A DNA stretch of 64,000 nucleotides from Mesorhizobium sp. B1-1-8. Its GTDB lineage: Bacteria > Pseudomonadota > Alphaproteobacteria > Rhizobiales > Rhizobiaceae. A program made the translations under genes and the position numbers. Shown here piece by piece: positions 24,854-32,842 of the stretch. The notes below the pieces were generated by a model. The model was given only the letters and a program-made list of their open reading frames with translations, was not told the DNA's origin and did not search any database. Position 1 is the stretch's first letter. Each line of letters begins with the position of its first letter. The stretch covers positions 4,503,501 through 4,567,500 of the forward strand of contig NZ_CP083956.1 of NCBI RefSeq assembly GCF_006442795.2. Direction: 5' to 3'.

Positions 24854-26305
24854 GTGAATTACGATTTCAAATACCACCTATCGCGCCGAGGCTTTCTCGC
24901 CGCGGCGACAGGGCTTGCCGTATACGCTTCATTGCGTCCCGTCGTGGCCTCCGTCGACGAGCGCAGCATCAAGGTCGCGCCCAGTCAGGCGCGACTCACC
25001 GGACAGGACGGCCCTGCAACCGCTGTCTGGACCTACAATGGCGCCCTCCCCGGTCCAGCGCTGCGGCTCAGGCAAGGTCAGCCGGTCCGCATCACCGTCG
25101 AAAATGGGTTGGATGAGGACACGACGGTCCACTGGCATGGCATCCGCCTGCCGAACGCCATGGATGGCGTGCCGGGTCTGACCCAGTCGCCCATAAAGCC
25201 GGGCGAAAGCTTCGTCTACGAATTCACGCCGCCAGACGCGGGCACCTTCTGGTACCATCCGCATGCGGACAGCCTCGTGCAGCTTGGCCGTGGACTGGCC
25301 GGGCCGCTCATCGTCGATGAACGTGAGCCCGTCGCAGTCGATCGCGACCTTCTCTGGCTGCTGCAGGACTGGCGGCTCACCAAAGACCGCCAGATCGCGG
25401 GCGGCTTCGGCAGCATGATGGATGCCTCGATGTCCGGTCGCGTCGGCAATATGGTCACCATCAACGGGCAGGCGCCGAAGGACCAGAGCGTAAGGGCCGG
25501 CGAGCGCGTCAGGTTCCGGCTCGCCAACGCCTCGCTTGCCCGCATGATGGCGCTTCGCTTCGAAGGCCATCGGCCGGTCGTGCTGGCTATCGATGGCCAA
25601 CCCTGCGAGCCGCATGAGCCCGAGGGCGGCCGTCTGGTACTGGCGCCGGCTATGCGCATCGACGTTGCGATCGACATGCAGGGCGATCCCGGCAGCGGGC
25701 ATGATGTGATTGACGATTTCTACGACGGCCTTGCCTACCGGCTTACCACGCTCGCCTACGACAAGCCGCCGCCGCTCAGGGCGCATCCACTCCAAGCGCC
25801 TCTTGCCCTGCCGCGGAATCCGCTGCCCGCGCCGGACCTGCCGAACGCCGTGCGGCAGGAGATCGTCCTGCAGGGCGGCATGATGGGCGGCGGCAAGCTC
25901 GCCGGTGTCGGCGGGATGATGGGCATGTCCGGCATGATGGGCATGACGATGCCCGGCATGAACGGCGCGGCCGCCTGGGCGATCAACGGCATGTCGATGA
26001 CCGGCGACGGTCATGCCGGCATGGCGCCGCAATTCACGCTCGAACGGGGCGCGACCTGCCATCTTACCATGCGCAACGAAACCGCGTGGTGGCATCCGAT
26101 GCATGTCCACGGCTTTAGCCTGTCGGTGCTTTCCCGCAATGGCTCCCCGGTGCCGCACCGGCAATGGCAGGACACGGCGCTGCTCGCGCCCAAGGACGTG
26201 ATCGAATGCGCCTTCGTTGCCGACAATCCCGGTGACTGGATGCTGCACTGCCATGTCGCCGATCACCAGATGTCCGGTTTGATGACCGTGTTCCGCGTGA
26301 CCTGA
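24854..26305 (+). CDS. Tat-exported multicopper oxidase (CopA/CueO-like)
   Basis: 483 residues. A twin-arginine signal (LSRRGFLAAATG, residues 9-20) is followed by three cupredoxin domains with all copper clusters: HWHG 93-96, HPHAD 135-139, HPMHVHG 414-420 and HCHVADHQM from 465. A Met/Gly-rich loop around residues 340-380 (GGMMGMSGMMGMTMPGMNG) resembles the copper-binding inserts of CueO and CopA. It probably oxidises Cu(I) or phenolics in the periplasm. It heads a six-gene same-strand group continuing to 29489. Confidence 0.92.
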   Translation: MNYDFKYHLSRRGFLAAATGLAVYASLRPVVASVDERSIKVAPSQARLTGQDGPATAVWTYNGALPGPALRLRQGQPVRITVENGLDEDTTVHWHGIRLPNAMDGVPGLTQSPIKPGESFVYEFTPPDAGTFWYHPHADSLVQLGRGLAGPLIVDEREPVAVDRDLLWLLQDWRLTKDRQIAGGFGSMMDASMSGRVGNMVTINGQAPKDQSVRAGERVRFRLANASLARMMALRFEGHRPVVLAIDGQPCEPHEPEGGRLVLAPAMRIDVAIDMQGDPGSGHDVIDDFYDGLAYRLTTLAYDKPPPLRAHPLQAPLALPRNPLPAPDLPNAVRQEIVLQGGMMGGGKLAGVGGMMGMSGMMGMTMPGMNGAAAWAINGMSMTGDGHAGMAPQFTLERGATCHLTMRNETAWWHPMHVHGFSLSVLSRNGSPVPHRQWQDTALLAPKDVIECAFVADNPGDWMLHCHVADHQMSGLMTVFRVT

Positions 26306-26340
26306 TTCAATCCAACCCATCAACCAAGGAGAACTGCAAA

Positions 26341-26781
26341 ATGAAACTGACCTACGCGCTGACCGCCCTTGGCGTTGCAATCGCAACGCCGCTGCCGGCA
26401 CTTGCCGCGACAATCGAGGCGGTGATGTACAAGAATCCGCAATGCAGCTGCTGCGAGGCCTATGCAGCCTATCTCGAGCAGAACGGCTTCAAGGTCGACA
26501 TCAAGCCGGTCAACAATCTCTCGCAGATCAGCAGCGATGCCGGCGTGCCGGCCGACCTCGAAGGCTGCCACACATTGATGGTCGACGGCTACGTGGTTGA
26601 CGGACTGGTGCCGGTTGACATTGTCAAGAAGCTGCTCATGGAACGTCCCGCCATCACGGGCATCACGCTCGCCGGCATGCCTGCCGGCGCACCCGGCATG
26701 GGCGGCCAGAAGGACGGAACCTGGACGGTCTATGCCTTCACCAAAGACGGCAAGGCGCCGACCGTCTATGCGACGGAATGA
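26341..26781 (+). CDS. DUF411 metal-binding periplasmic protein
   Basis: 146 residues. Signal peptide (MKLTYALTALGVAIATPLPA, then LAA) and a thioredoxin-like DUF411 domain with the signature YKNPQCSCCEAYAAYLEQNG (CSCC at 35-38) and EGCHTLMVDGYVVDGLVPVD, then PAITGITLAGMPAGAPGM. DUF411 proteins recur in copper resistance loci. AAGGAG precedes the ATG. Its stop overlaps the start of the TlpA-like gene (ATGA), so the two are coupled. Confidence 0.92.
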   Translation: MKLTYALTALGVAIATPLPALAATIEAVMYKNPQCSCCEAYAAYLEQNGFKVDIKPVNNLSQISSDAGVPADLEGCHTLMVDGYVVDGLVPVDIVKKLLMERPAITGITLAGMPAGAPGMGGQKDGTWTVYAFTKDGKAPTVYATE

Positions 26782-27329
26782 GCGCCATGACCGCAAGGAA
26801 ACTGGCCGTGGCCCTTTCGGCGATATTGCTGATATTGCTTGCGGCCTCGCTGCCCGCAGCGGCGGCGGAAGCGCCGCAGAACTTCGCCGTTCTCGACACG
26901 CCTGCCGCGCTGCCGGAGATCAAATTCGCGGACGCCGCCGGCCAGCCGAAAACGCTCGCCGGCTATTCCGGCAAGGTGGTGCTGCTCAACATCTGGGCGA
27001 CGTGGTGCGGGCCCTGCCGCAAGGAAATGCCGACGCTCGACCGGCTGCAGGCCAAGCTCGGCGGACCGGACTTCGAGGTCGTTGCGCTGTCGATGGACCG
27101 GAAAGGCCCCGAGGCCGTGAAGAAATTCTTCATCGAGACAAGCATCACGCACCTTGCGCTGAACATCGACACCTCGGCCCAAGCGATGTTCACGCTCGGC
27201 GCCGTCGGTCTGCCGATGACGCTGCTGATCGACCGCGACGGCAAGGAGATCGGCCGGCTGATCGGCCCGGCCGAATGGGATGCCCCCGACATGGTCGACT
27301 TCATCCGCAGCCGCATCGCCGTAAAATGA
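26778..27329 (+). CDS. TlpA-like periplasmic thiol-disulfide oxidoreductase
   Basis: 183 residues: a signal or anchor helix (LAVALSAILLILLAASLPAA), then a thioredoxin fold with WATWCGPCRKEMPTLD (CGPC at 77-80) and the cis-Pro region GAVGLPMTLLIDRDGKEIG. TlpA-type proteins reduce cysteines of copper chaperones and of the Cu(A) site of cytochrome oxidase. The ATG overlaps the DUF411 stop by four bases. Context with SCO and multicopper oxidases favours a copper-protein maturation role. Confidence 0.92.
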   Translation: MSAMTARKLAVALSAILLILLAASLPAAAAEAPQNFAVLDTPAALPEIKFADAAGQPKTLAGYSGKVVLLNIWATWCGPCRKEMPTLDRLQAKLGGPDFEVVALSMDRKGPEAVKKFFIETSITHLALNIDTSAQAMFTLGAVGLPMTLLIDRDGKEIGRLIGPAEWDAPDMVDFIRSRIAVK

Positions 27330-27344
27330 GAAAGGAAATGACCG

Positions 27345-28091
27345 ATGCGTGCCCGAACTGAGAGCGAGCCGGCAGCTGGTTGTGCTTCATCGGCGCGGCG
27401 CATGGGTCCGCTGCGCTGGTTGGTTGCGCTGACGGCGCTAGCCGTTGGCTTGGCGCATGGCGCGCTGGCGCATTCGCTGGATGAGGTCGACGCCATGCTG
27501 CGGAACGACGAGAGGTATTTCCAGCCAATCGACAAGCCCGTGCCGGACTTCACGCTGCGCGCTGCCGATGGGCGCATCGTGCGGCCGGCCGATCTCACCG
27601 GCAAGGTCGTCGTGCTCCATTTCATCTACACCTCGTGCCCGGACGTTTGCCCTCTGCATGCCGAAAAGATCGCCGAGGTCCAAAAGATGGTGAACTCGAC
27701 TCCGATGAAGGATCGGGTCGTCTTCATCAGCATAACCACCGACCCGCGGAAAGACACGTCCGATGCGCTCAAGGCCTACGGGCCGACGCATGGGCTAAAC
27801 CCGGTCAACTGGCTGTTCCTGACCACTGCCCCGGACCAGCCGGAGGATACGACCCGCAAGCTGGCGGAAGCCTTCGGCCACAAGTTCACCCTCACCGATG
27901 ACGGTTACCAGATGCACGGCATCGTCACCCATGTGATCGACAAGGAAGGCCGCTGGCGGGCGAATTTCCACGGGCTGGACTTCCAGCCCATCAACCTCGT
28001 CACCTTCGTCAACGCGCTCACCAACGATGTCGAACATCCGCATGCCGATCCGAAGGAAGGCTGGCTCGCGAAATTGAAGAACTTTCTTTGA
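27345..28091 (+). CDS. SCO1/SenC family copper chaperone
   Basis: 248 residues. An N-terminal membrane anchor (residues ~22-42, PLRWLVALTALAVGLAHGAL) precedes a thioredoxin-fold SCO domain with the Cu-binding CxxxC (FIYTSCPDVCPLHAEKI, Cys98 and Cys102) and the downstream His in YQMHGIVTHVIDKEG. SCO proteins deliver copper to Cu(A) of cytochrome c oxidase or act as thiol reductants. The first ~20 residues, before the hydrophobic stretch, are unusually long; an internal ATG at residue 20 is a possible start. Confidence 0.92.
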   Translation: MRARTESEPAAGCASSARRMGPLRWLVALTALAVGLAHGALAHSLDEVDAMLRNDERYFQPIDKPVPDFTLRAADGRIVRPADLTGKVVVLHFIYTSCPDVCPLHAEKIAEVQKMVNSTPMKDRVVFISITTDPRKDTSDALKAYGPTHGLNPVNWLFLTTAPDQPEDTTRKLAEAFGHKFTLTDDGYQMHGIVTHVIDKEGRWRANFHGLDFQPINLVTFVNALTNDVEHPHADPKEGWLAKLKNFL

Positions 28092-28143
28092 TCCATTCAT
28101 TGGCGGCGCAGATGCAGGGCCGCCCCAAGCTAAGGAGAGGCAA

Positions 28144-28935
28144 ATGATCATGGGAGCAAAACAGGTAAGCTATTGCGGCGGCATCGTCCGCATGCTGCTG
28201 CTTGCTGGCCTGACGGGGTGGTTCTTACTCAATCCCGGCATTCAGGGCGCTGGGAGATCAGCGCTCGCAGCCGGCGAAATGTCCCAGGACCAGTTCGACC
28301 AGCGGATCCATGACTATATCCTGGCGCATCCTGAGGTTCTCGTGCAGGCGCTGCAGAGCCTGGACGAGCGTCAGCGTCAAGCGGAGGCGGCCGAGGCCAG
28401 GAAGGTGCTCAAGGCGCGTGCGGACGACATCTTCCACGACAAGCAGAGCCCGGTGGGTGGCAACGCCGAGGGAAACGTTACCCTGGTCGAATTCTTTGAC
28501 TATAATTGCCCCTATTGCCGAATGATGGCGCCCGTCATGGATCAGGCCGTGGCCGACGATGCGCAGCTCAGAATCGTCTACAAGGAATTTCCCATCCTAG
28601 GCCCCGATTCCGTGTTCGCGGCCAAGGCGGCGCTCGCCGCCGACAAGCAAGGCAAATACGCGGCGTTTCACAAGGCGCTCTATGCGGCAAAGACAAGGGT
28701 AACCGAGGCGGTCGTGCTCAAGACCGCCGCCGAGGCCGGACTGGACGTCGAACGGATGAAGGCCGATATGCGACAGCCCGACATCCAGACTTCGATCGAC
28801 CGCAACGCGGAACTGGCCCAGGCGCTGCGGATCACCGGGACGCCGGGCTTCGTCGCGGGCGATCAGATTTTTCCCGGCGCGACCGATCTTGCGACCCTGA
28901 AGACATTCGTCAATCAAGCGAGGGCCGGCAAATGA
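28144..28935 (+). CDS. DsbA-family thiol:disulfide oxidoreductase
   Basis: 263 residues. An N-terminal membrane/signal segment (residues ~15-33), a helical N-terminal extension with FDQRIHDYILAHPEVLVQAL, and a DsbA thioredoxin domain with FFDYNCPYCRMMAP (CPYC at 122-125) and the cis-Pro loop ITGTPGFVAG. This matches the ScsC/DsbA-like subgroup seen in copper-sensitivity loci. AGGAGAGG precedes the ATG. Its stop overlaps the start of the Cys-rich gene at 28932. Confidence 0.92.
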   Translation: MIMGAKQVSYCGGIVRMLLLAGLTGWFLLNPGIQGAGRSALAAGEMSQDQFDQRIHDYILAHPEVLVQALQSLDERQRQAEAAEARKVLKARADDIFHDKQSPVGGNAEGNVTLVEFFDYNCPYCRMMAPVMDQAVADDAQLRIVYKEFPILGPDSVFAAKAALAADKQGKYAAFHKALYAAKTRVTEAVVLKTAAEAGLDVERMKADMRQPDIQTSIDRNAELAQALRITGTPGFVAGDQIFPGATDLATLKTFVNQARAGK

Positions 28936-29489
28936 CCAGCACCCCAAACCGGCGCACGGTTGTTCTCGGCGTGTTCGGCGTCGCCACGGCCGCAGGCCTT
29001 TTCGAGCGGCAGGAGCCGGCAATCGCAGCCGAGGATCCGGAATTAGCAAAGCGTTTTAAGGAGCTCAGCGAGAGCGGCAACAGCACCTGTTCGGCCAGGT
29101 TCACAGACTCGATCGCGACCATGCCGGCGATGGCTCGCATCAAGGGTTCGTGTTGCAGCCCGATGGAACTGAAGCGCTATGGAGAGCAGGTGCGAGGGCT
29201 TGCCAAGTACCGCGCCATCCCGATGATCCCCGGCGATCCGTATGACATTGCGGCTGCGATAGCGCAGCAGATGATGCCGTATTACGATCTGAAGCTCACC
29301 GGAGATGAGCAGAAGGCCTATGACTACGCGATGGCCAATTCGGAGGAGAAAGGTCCCTGCTGCTGCCCTTGCTGGCGCTGGAAGGTGTATGGCGGATTGG
29401 CGAAATACCTAATCCACGAGCATGCTTTCGACGGCAAGCAGATCGTGGATGTGTGGAACCTCTCCGACGGCTGCGGCGGGGGGATGTGA
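28932..29489 (+). CDS. Cysteine-rich exported protein of the copper/thiol locus
   Basis: 185 residues, coupled to the DsbA-like gene by an ATGA overlap. The N terminus (NRRTVVLGVFGVATAAGLF) is an export signal with a twin-arginine start. The mature protein has clustered cysteines: C53, the SCC at 74-75, a CCCPCW cluster at 143-148 and a C-terminal SDGCGGGM. The rest is helical. I do not recognise a named family, but coupling to a DsbA and the Cys clusters suggest a metal-binding or disulfide substrate protein. Confidence 0.85.
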   Translation: MTSTPNRRTVVLGVFGVATAAGLFERQEPAIAAEDPELAKRFKELSESGNSTCSARFTDSIATMPAMARIKGSCCSPMELKRYGEQVRGLAKYRAIPMIPGDPYDIAAAIAQQMMPYYDLKLTGDEQKAYDYAMANSEEKGPCCCPCWRWKVYGGLAKYLIHEHAFDGKQIVDVWNLSDGCGGGM

Positions 29490-29631
29490 GAGTTGCCCGC
29501 GCATCTGAGCTTCCCGGCCGACGACCTCAATTCTTCAGGTCCTTGACGGCGTTCGGTCGCGAGGCAGTTACCATCGCGTCTGCGATAGGCATCGCGAGAC
29601 TTCCCGGCAGTAAAAGAGGATGATCGCCGTG

Positions 29632-29739
29632 ATGGATGGTGGCACATGGATGATGGGCGGCATGGCGCTCATCTGGGTTCTGGCGGTGATCGTCCTTCTG
29701 CTATCGATTGCTGCGCTCGTCAAATACCTGCGAAGCTGA
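29632..29739 (+). CDS. Miniature membrane protein (35-39 residues)
   Basis: A frame open from ATG 29620, GTG 29629 or ATG 29632 to TGA at 29737. GAGG at 29616 fits the later starts better. The product is a Met/Gly-rich head (MDGGTWMMGGMALIW) followed by a single hydrophobic helix (VLAVIVLLLSIAALVKYL) and RS. Tiny proteins with this Met-rich head plus helix are common beside copper oxidases and cytochromes. It lies just before the cytochrome c' gene. Confidence 0.65.
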   Translation: MDGGTWMMGGMALIWVLAVIVLLLSIAALVKYLRS

Positions 29740-29749
29740 GTGATGGTTC

Positions 29750-30322
29750 ATGCCGGCCTTGACCTTTCTGAAGATCGCCGTCGTGACGACGAGGGTGCTG
29801 GCCTGCTCGCTGATGCTTGCGTGTTCGCCGGCGGCCGCAACCGATGCCATCGTGGCAGCCCGTCAGGCGTCGATGAAGAAAATGGCCGCGGCGGCACGGA
29901 CGATCGCCGAGATGTTCGATGGCAAGCGGGCCTATGACGCCGCCGGTTTCAAGTTGGCGGCAGCGACGCTCAGCGCCCGCACCGGCCCAGCCTTGATCAC
30001 CGAATTCCCCGAGGGTTCGCTGGGTGCGCCTTCCGGCGCCAGACCGGAGATCGACCAAGCGCGGCCGGAATTCGAGGCTCTTGCCCGCCATATAGGCCGG
30101 CTCGCCGATTCGCTCGCCGCCAAGGCCGAGGAGGCGCCGGCCGAAATCACCAGCGACATGCGCATGGGCACCGGCATTCCGATGGACGGCGGCAGCCTGC
30201 TCGGCAAGCGGCCGAATGCGCCGCAGGCCGATCCCGCGAAACTTCCGGCCGAGCACCTCCTGCATCTGATCCTGCAGGACTGTACGAGCTGCCATTCGAA
30301 GTTCCGGCAGAAGGTCGAGTGA
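29750..30322 (+). CDS. Cytochrome c'/c556 family protein
   Basis: 190 residues. Signal peptide in the first ~30 residues (VLACSLMLACSPAAA), then a helical bundle and a single C-terminal haem motif CTSCHSKFR at 178-186, the position and CxxCHxxFR form typical of class II cytochromes c. The insert around residues 130-160 (SDMRMGTGIPMDGGSL) is Met-rich. It may be an electron carrier or ligand sensor for the adjacent multicopper oxidases. The first cysteine of the signal region may be lipidated, which I cannot confirm. Confidence 0.87.
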   Translation: MPALTFLKIAVVTTRVLACSLMLACSPAAATDAIVAARQASMKKMAAAARTIAEMFDGKRAYDAAGFKLAAATLSARTGPALITEFPEGSLGAPSGARPEIDQARPEFEALARHIGRLADSLAAKAEEAPAEITSDMRMGTGIPMDGGSLLGKRPNAPQADPAKLPAEHLLHLILQDCTSCHSKFRQKVE

Positions 30323-30335
30323 GGCCGCCGCCTCG

Positions 30336-30830
30336 TCAGGCCTTCACGTGGCGGCGCACGACGCGCCACTCATGCCAGATCAGCACCATGACGACGGCAT
30401 CGAAGACGGTGAGGACCAGCAGGCCGATGGAGTGCGTGTAGGAGTAGCGGTAGACCTGGTAGATCATGAAGGCGCCGAGCGCGGCAAGCGAGGCCGGATA
30501 AGACCACAGCTTGCCGCGCAGCAGGCCGATGACCAGAAGCAGCTTAATCAGGCCGTGGCTGAGCAGGTAGAAGGCATAGAACTCCTTGCTTGCCACCGAG
30601 AATTGGCTCGCCGCCTGCGACAGATAGCCAGCTATCAAATCATTTGGGTCTTCGATCAACTCCTCCTGGGTGAGGGTGTTGACGAAGGAGGCAATGGCGT
30701 CGGTGGTGGCGACATAGAGCAGGAGGCCGCCGAGGCATTCGATCAGCGCATGCGCGCCCTTCAGCCAGACGCTGATCTCGAAAAGCTGGTGGATGCGGCG
30801 CTCGTCAGCGGGATTCAAAATCAACCTCAT
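30336..30830 (-). CDS. DUF2127 family membrane protein
   Basis: 164 residues. Four hydrophobic segments are visible: ~22-42 (GAHALIECLGGLLLYVA), ~85-105 (YAFYLLSHGLIKLLLVIGLL), ~108-128 and ~133-150 (GLLVLTVFDAVVMVLIW), with the DUF2127 pattern HGLIKLLLVIGLLRGKLWSYP. Function unknown. It lies opposite the cytochrome c' gene (convergent) and is divergent from the PAP2 gene, only 24 bp away. Confidence 0.88.
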   Translation of the reverse strand: MRLILNPADERRIHQLFEISVWLKGAHALIECLGGLLLYVATTDAIASFVNTLTQEELIEDPNDLIAGYLSQAASQFSVASKEFYAFYLLSHGLIKLLLVIGLLRGKLWSYPASLAALGAFMIYQVYRYSYTHSIGLLVLTVFDAVVMVLIWHEWRVVRRHVKA

Positions 30831-30854
30831 GATAAACCAAGGAAATCAGGCCGG

Positions 30855-31397
30855 ATGGACGCAGCTCTAACCCATTGGATCAATACAGCGGCCGGTGCCA
30901 GTCCGCTTCTTGATAGGGCAATGATCGCGATCTCACAAACCGGCGTTCCATTGATGGTGCTGGCAGTCGCGCTGCAATGGTGGTCCAGAACCGACCGCCA
31001 CCATGTGCGCCATGCCTGCCTGTCGGCCGGGCTCTCCTTCCTGCTTGGGTTGGCAATCAATCAGGTTCTCCTGCTCGTCGTCCACCGGATCAGGCCCTAT
31101 GATGCCGGCGTCACGCACCTGTTGATCGCGCCCAGCGCCGACTGGTCGTTTCCGTCGGACCACGCGACGGCCAGCATGGCGGTCGCCGCCGCCTTTGCCA
31201 TGCAGGCCCTGCCGCGCCGCACGTTGGCGTTGTTCGCCATGGCTTTGCTGATCTGCTGGTCCAGGCTCCATACAGGCATCCACTATGCCGGCGATGTCGC
31301 CGGCGGAGCGCTCACCGGCTTCGCGGCAGCCGCGGCGGTGCGGCTCGGCTATCGCGAGAATTCCAGGCTGGATGCCATCGCGACGAGGATTTTCTAG
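30855..31397 (+). CDS. PAP2 family membrane phosphatase
   Basis: 180 residues from the ATG at 30855. The PAP2 motifs are present: VVHRIRPYDAG (motif 1), SFPSDHATAS (motif 2) and SRLHTGIHYAGDVAGGAL (motif 3), interleaved with about five hydrophobic helices. Such enzymes dephosphorylate undecaprenyl pyrophosphate or other lipid phosphates at the outer face of the inner membrane; the short length and motif spacing resemble BcrC-type UPP phosphatases. Lys of motif 1 is not obvious. Divergent from DUF2127. Confidence 0.9.
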   Translation: MDAALTHWINTAAGASPLLDRAMIAISQTGVPLMVLAVALQWWSRTDRHHVRHACLSAGLSFLLGLAINQVLLLVVHRIRPYDAGVTHLLIAPSADWSFPSDHATASMAVAAAFAMQALPRRTLALFAMALLICWSRLHTGIHYAGDVAGGALTGFAAAAAVRLGYRENSRLDAIATRIF

Positions 31398-31513
31398 ACG
31401 CCACATCCTGCGTGGCGCCGCCAAAGCGATCGTGATCGACAGCGCGCATCACAAAAATGACTCGCTGGCGAGGCATATGCTAGGATTTAACGGACAAAGC
31501 AGGGTTGATCGTT

Positions 31514-31747
31514 ATGGATGCCAGCGAACTGCAGGCCATAGGCGATACGCTGATGCGCCTCGTCTCCCCGGACATGACACCGAAGGAACTGGTCAAGGCC
31601 GTCCGCAAGGTGCATCCGAGGGCCTCGAAGAAGGACATCGCCCGCGCGGCCTTCCACGCCATCATCGCCAATGCCGACCAGGATCTCGGCAAATCGCGAA
31701 ATCTGCAGGCCTTCGCGCTGGCCGAGCGGACACAACAGGCGGAATAG
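31514..31747 (+). CDS. Small conserved-looking hypothetical protein
   Basis: 77 residues from the ATG at 31514 (a TTG at 31505 is also in frame). Sequence MDASELQAIGDTLMRLVSPD then MTPKELVKAVRKVHPRASKKDIARAAFHAIIANADQD is balanced and strongly helical, quite unlike the Arg/Pro-rich shadow frames. AGGG lies ten bases upstream. No family recognised. Its charge pattern is compatible with a small nucleic-acid or protein binding domain. Confidence 0.65.
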   Translation: MDASELQAIGDTLMRLVSPDMTPKELVKAVRKVHPRASKKDIARAAFHAIIANADQDLGKSRNLQAFALAERTQQAE

Positions 31748-31838
31748 CGCACGCAATTATCCTTCGAATTGCGCCGCCCGCATTGTCGGAAAATTAATCA
31801 GCGATTCCTAATATAACGGTTCAATCGAGGGGGAATCC

Positions 31839-31985
31839 ATGACCAAGAACCTCGGCAACGCCAAACCCCATTCGCCAGCGAGGGAATTATCGCCCTCGCT
31901 GATAAGCAAGGTTACGCCGGCGCTGTTTCCGCTGGTGGTCGCGGCGCTCGGCTATCTTATCGGCAAGCAGTTCTTCGGGTTTTAG
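31839..31985 (+). CDS. Small membrane protein (48 residues)
   Basis: ATG at 31839, preceded by GAGGGGG with suitable spacing, opens 48 codons to TAG. The first ~30 residues are polar (MTKNLGNAKPHSPARELSPS), and residues ~28-45 form a hydrophobic helix (VTPALFPLVVAALGYLIG) ending KQFFGF. The upstream region is AT-rich (CCTAATATAACGG), a likely promoter. The ribosome site plus helix make a real gene likely. Function unknown. Confidence 0.68.
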   Translation: MTKNLGNAKPHSPARELSPSLISKVTPALFPLVVAALGYLIGKQFFGF

Positions 31986-32550
31986 CTGGCCAACACCGAC
32001 CTTCACCGGCCACCAGGCCGTGTTCGAGACGATCGAGCGGCGCGAACCGGGAAGTGGCCGGGGGCGATGCGCGAGCACCTGGAAAACGCCCGCCGCAAGT
32101 TCGACGCGGGCCAGCCGAAACAGGATTAGGAACAGAGCCCTTTGCCCCCTGCTTTGGTCCTAGGGCCTAGGTCGTCCTTGCCCTCGCATTAGCGCAAGCG
32201 CATGTTTGCTGCAGCCGGCAGGCTCGCAAACTCCGGTCAGGCCCGGCCGCCGAACCCAATTACACCCCCCCAGGCTGCCGGGCCGCCGGTGTGGCGCCTG
32301 TAGACCGCGGCCTGTTATCCTTCGCGATATCGAAGTCAAACTTCTGCGAGACGTGGCCTCTCGTATGAAGCAGGCCGGGCCGCGCGCTATGCTGTAGATT
32401 TTCTTCTTCTGAACCCGAAAATATACCGAATGCCTAGCTATGGGTCTCGTACTAAACGCCCACGGCCAGGTCTTTACCGCAACTCACCGTGCGCTAAATC
32501 ATATTACTATCCTAAGATCCAATTCTTTGACCGAAGGACTGGAGCTGTAC
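31986..32550. other. Intergenic stretch with a possible gene remnant
   Basis: About 560 bp with no complete gene. From 32002 to 32129, two overlapping frames give protein-like pieces (HQAVFETIERREPG and, one base out of phase, MREHLENARRKFDAGQPKQD before a TAG), which may be a frameshifted remnant of a small gene. From 32400 to 32520 the DNA is AT-rich and probably holds the promoter for the gene at 32551. Confidence 0.35.
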
Positions 32551-32760
32551 ATGGTGACGAGCGAACCAGATAGTGTCCGGGTAAAACCAATCAACGGACA
32601 GTGGATCGTGCGCATCGTCGATGGCGGCAAGCTGACGCAGCAGTTGTTTGACGTTCACATGGAAGCCGAGAGCTTCGCCGAGGCGGAACGTCAGCGGCTG
32701 GGGTTGCCCGGCGAGCCGCCGGCCGACGAGCCGGCCGGGGCGATGCGGCGGAGGCGCTGA
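32551..32760 (+). CDS. Small hypothetical protein
   Basis: 69 residues from the ATG at 32551, which has GGAG six bases upstream. MVTSEPDSVRVKPINGQWIV then RIVDGGKLTQQLFDVHMEAESFAEAERQRLGL reads as a compact beta-beta-alpha domain, followed by a Pro/Arg tail. The upstream frame is open to 32440, but the extra 37 residues have no ribosome site. No family recognised. Confidence 0.62.
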   Translation: MVTSEPDSVRVKPINGQWIVRIVDGGKLTQQLFDVHMEAESFAEAERQRLGLPGEPPADEPAGAMRRRR

Positions 32761-32842
32761 GCCCAGGCTTGCGAGAGTGACTGCCCTGGGGTTGGCGCGC
32801 GTCGCACCCCCTCGGACATACCTGGCGCCGAGCTGCCGCGCC

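Noticed and set aside
24929..26413. A 494-codon minus-strand frame opposite the Tat multicopper oxidase
   Set aside because: Arg/His-rich shadow; the plus-strand gene has all four copper motifs and a Tat signal.
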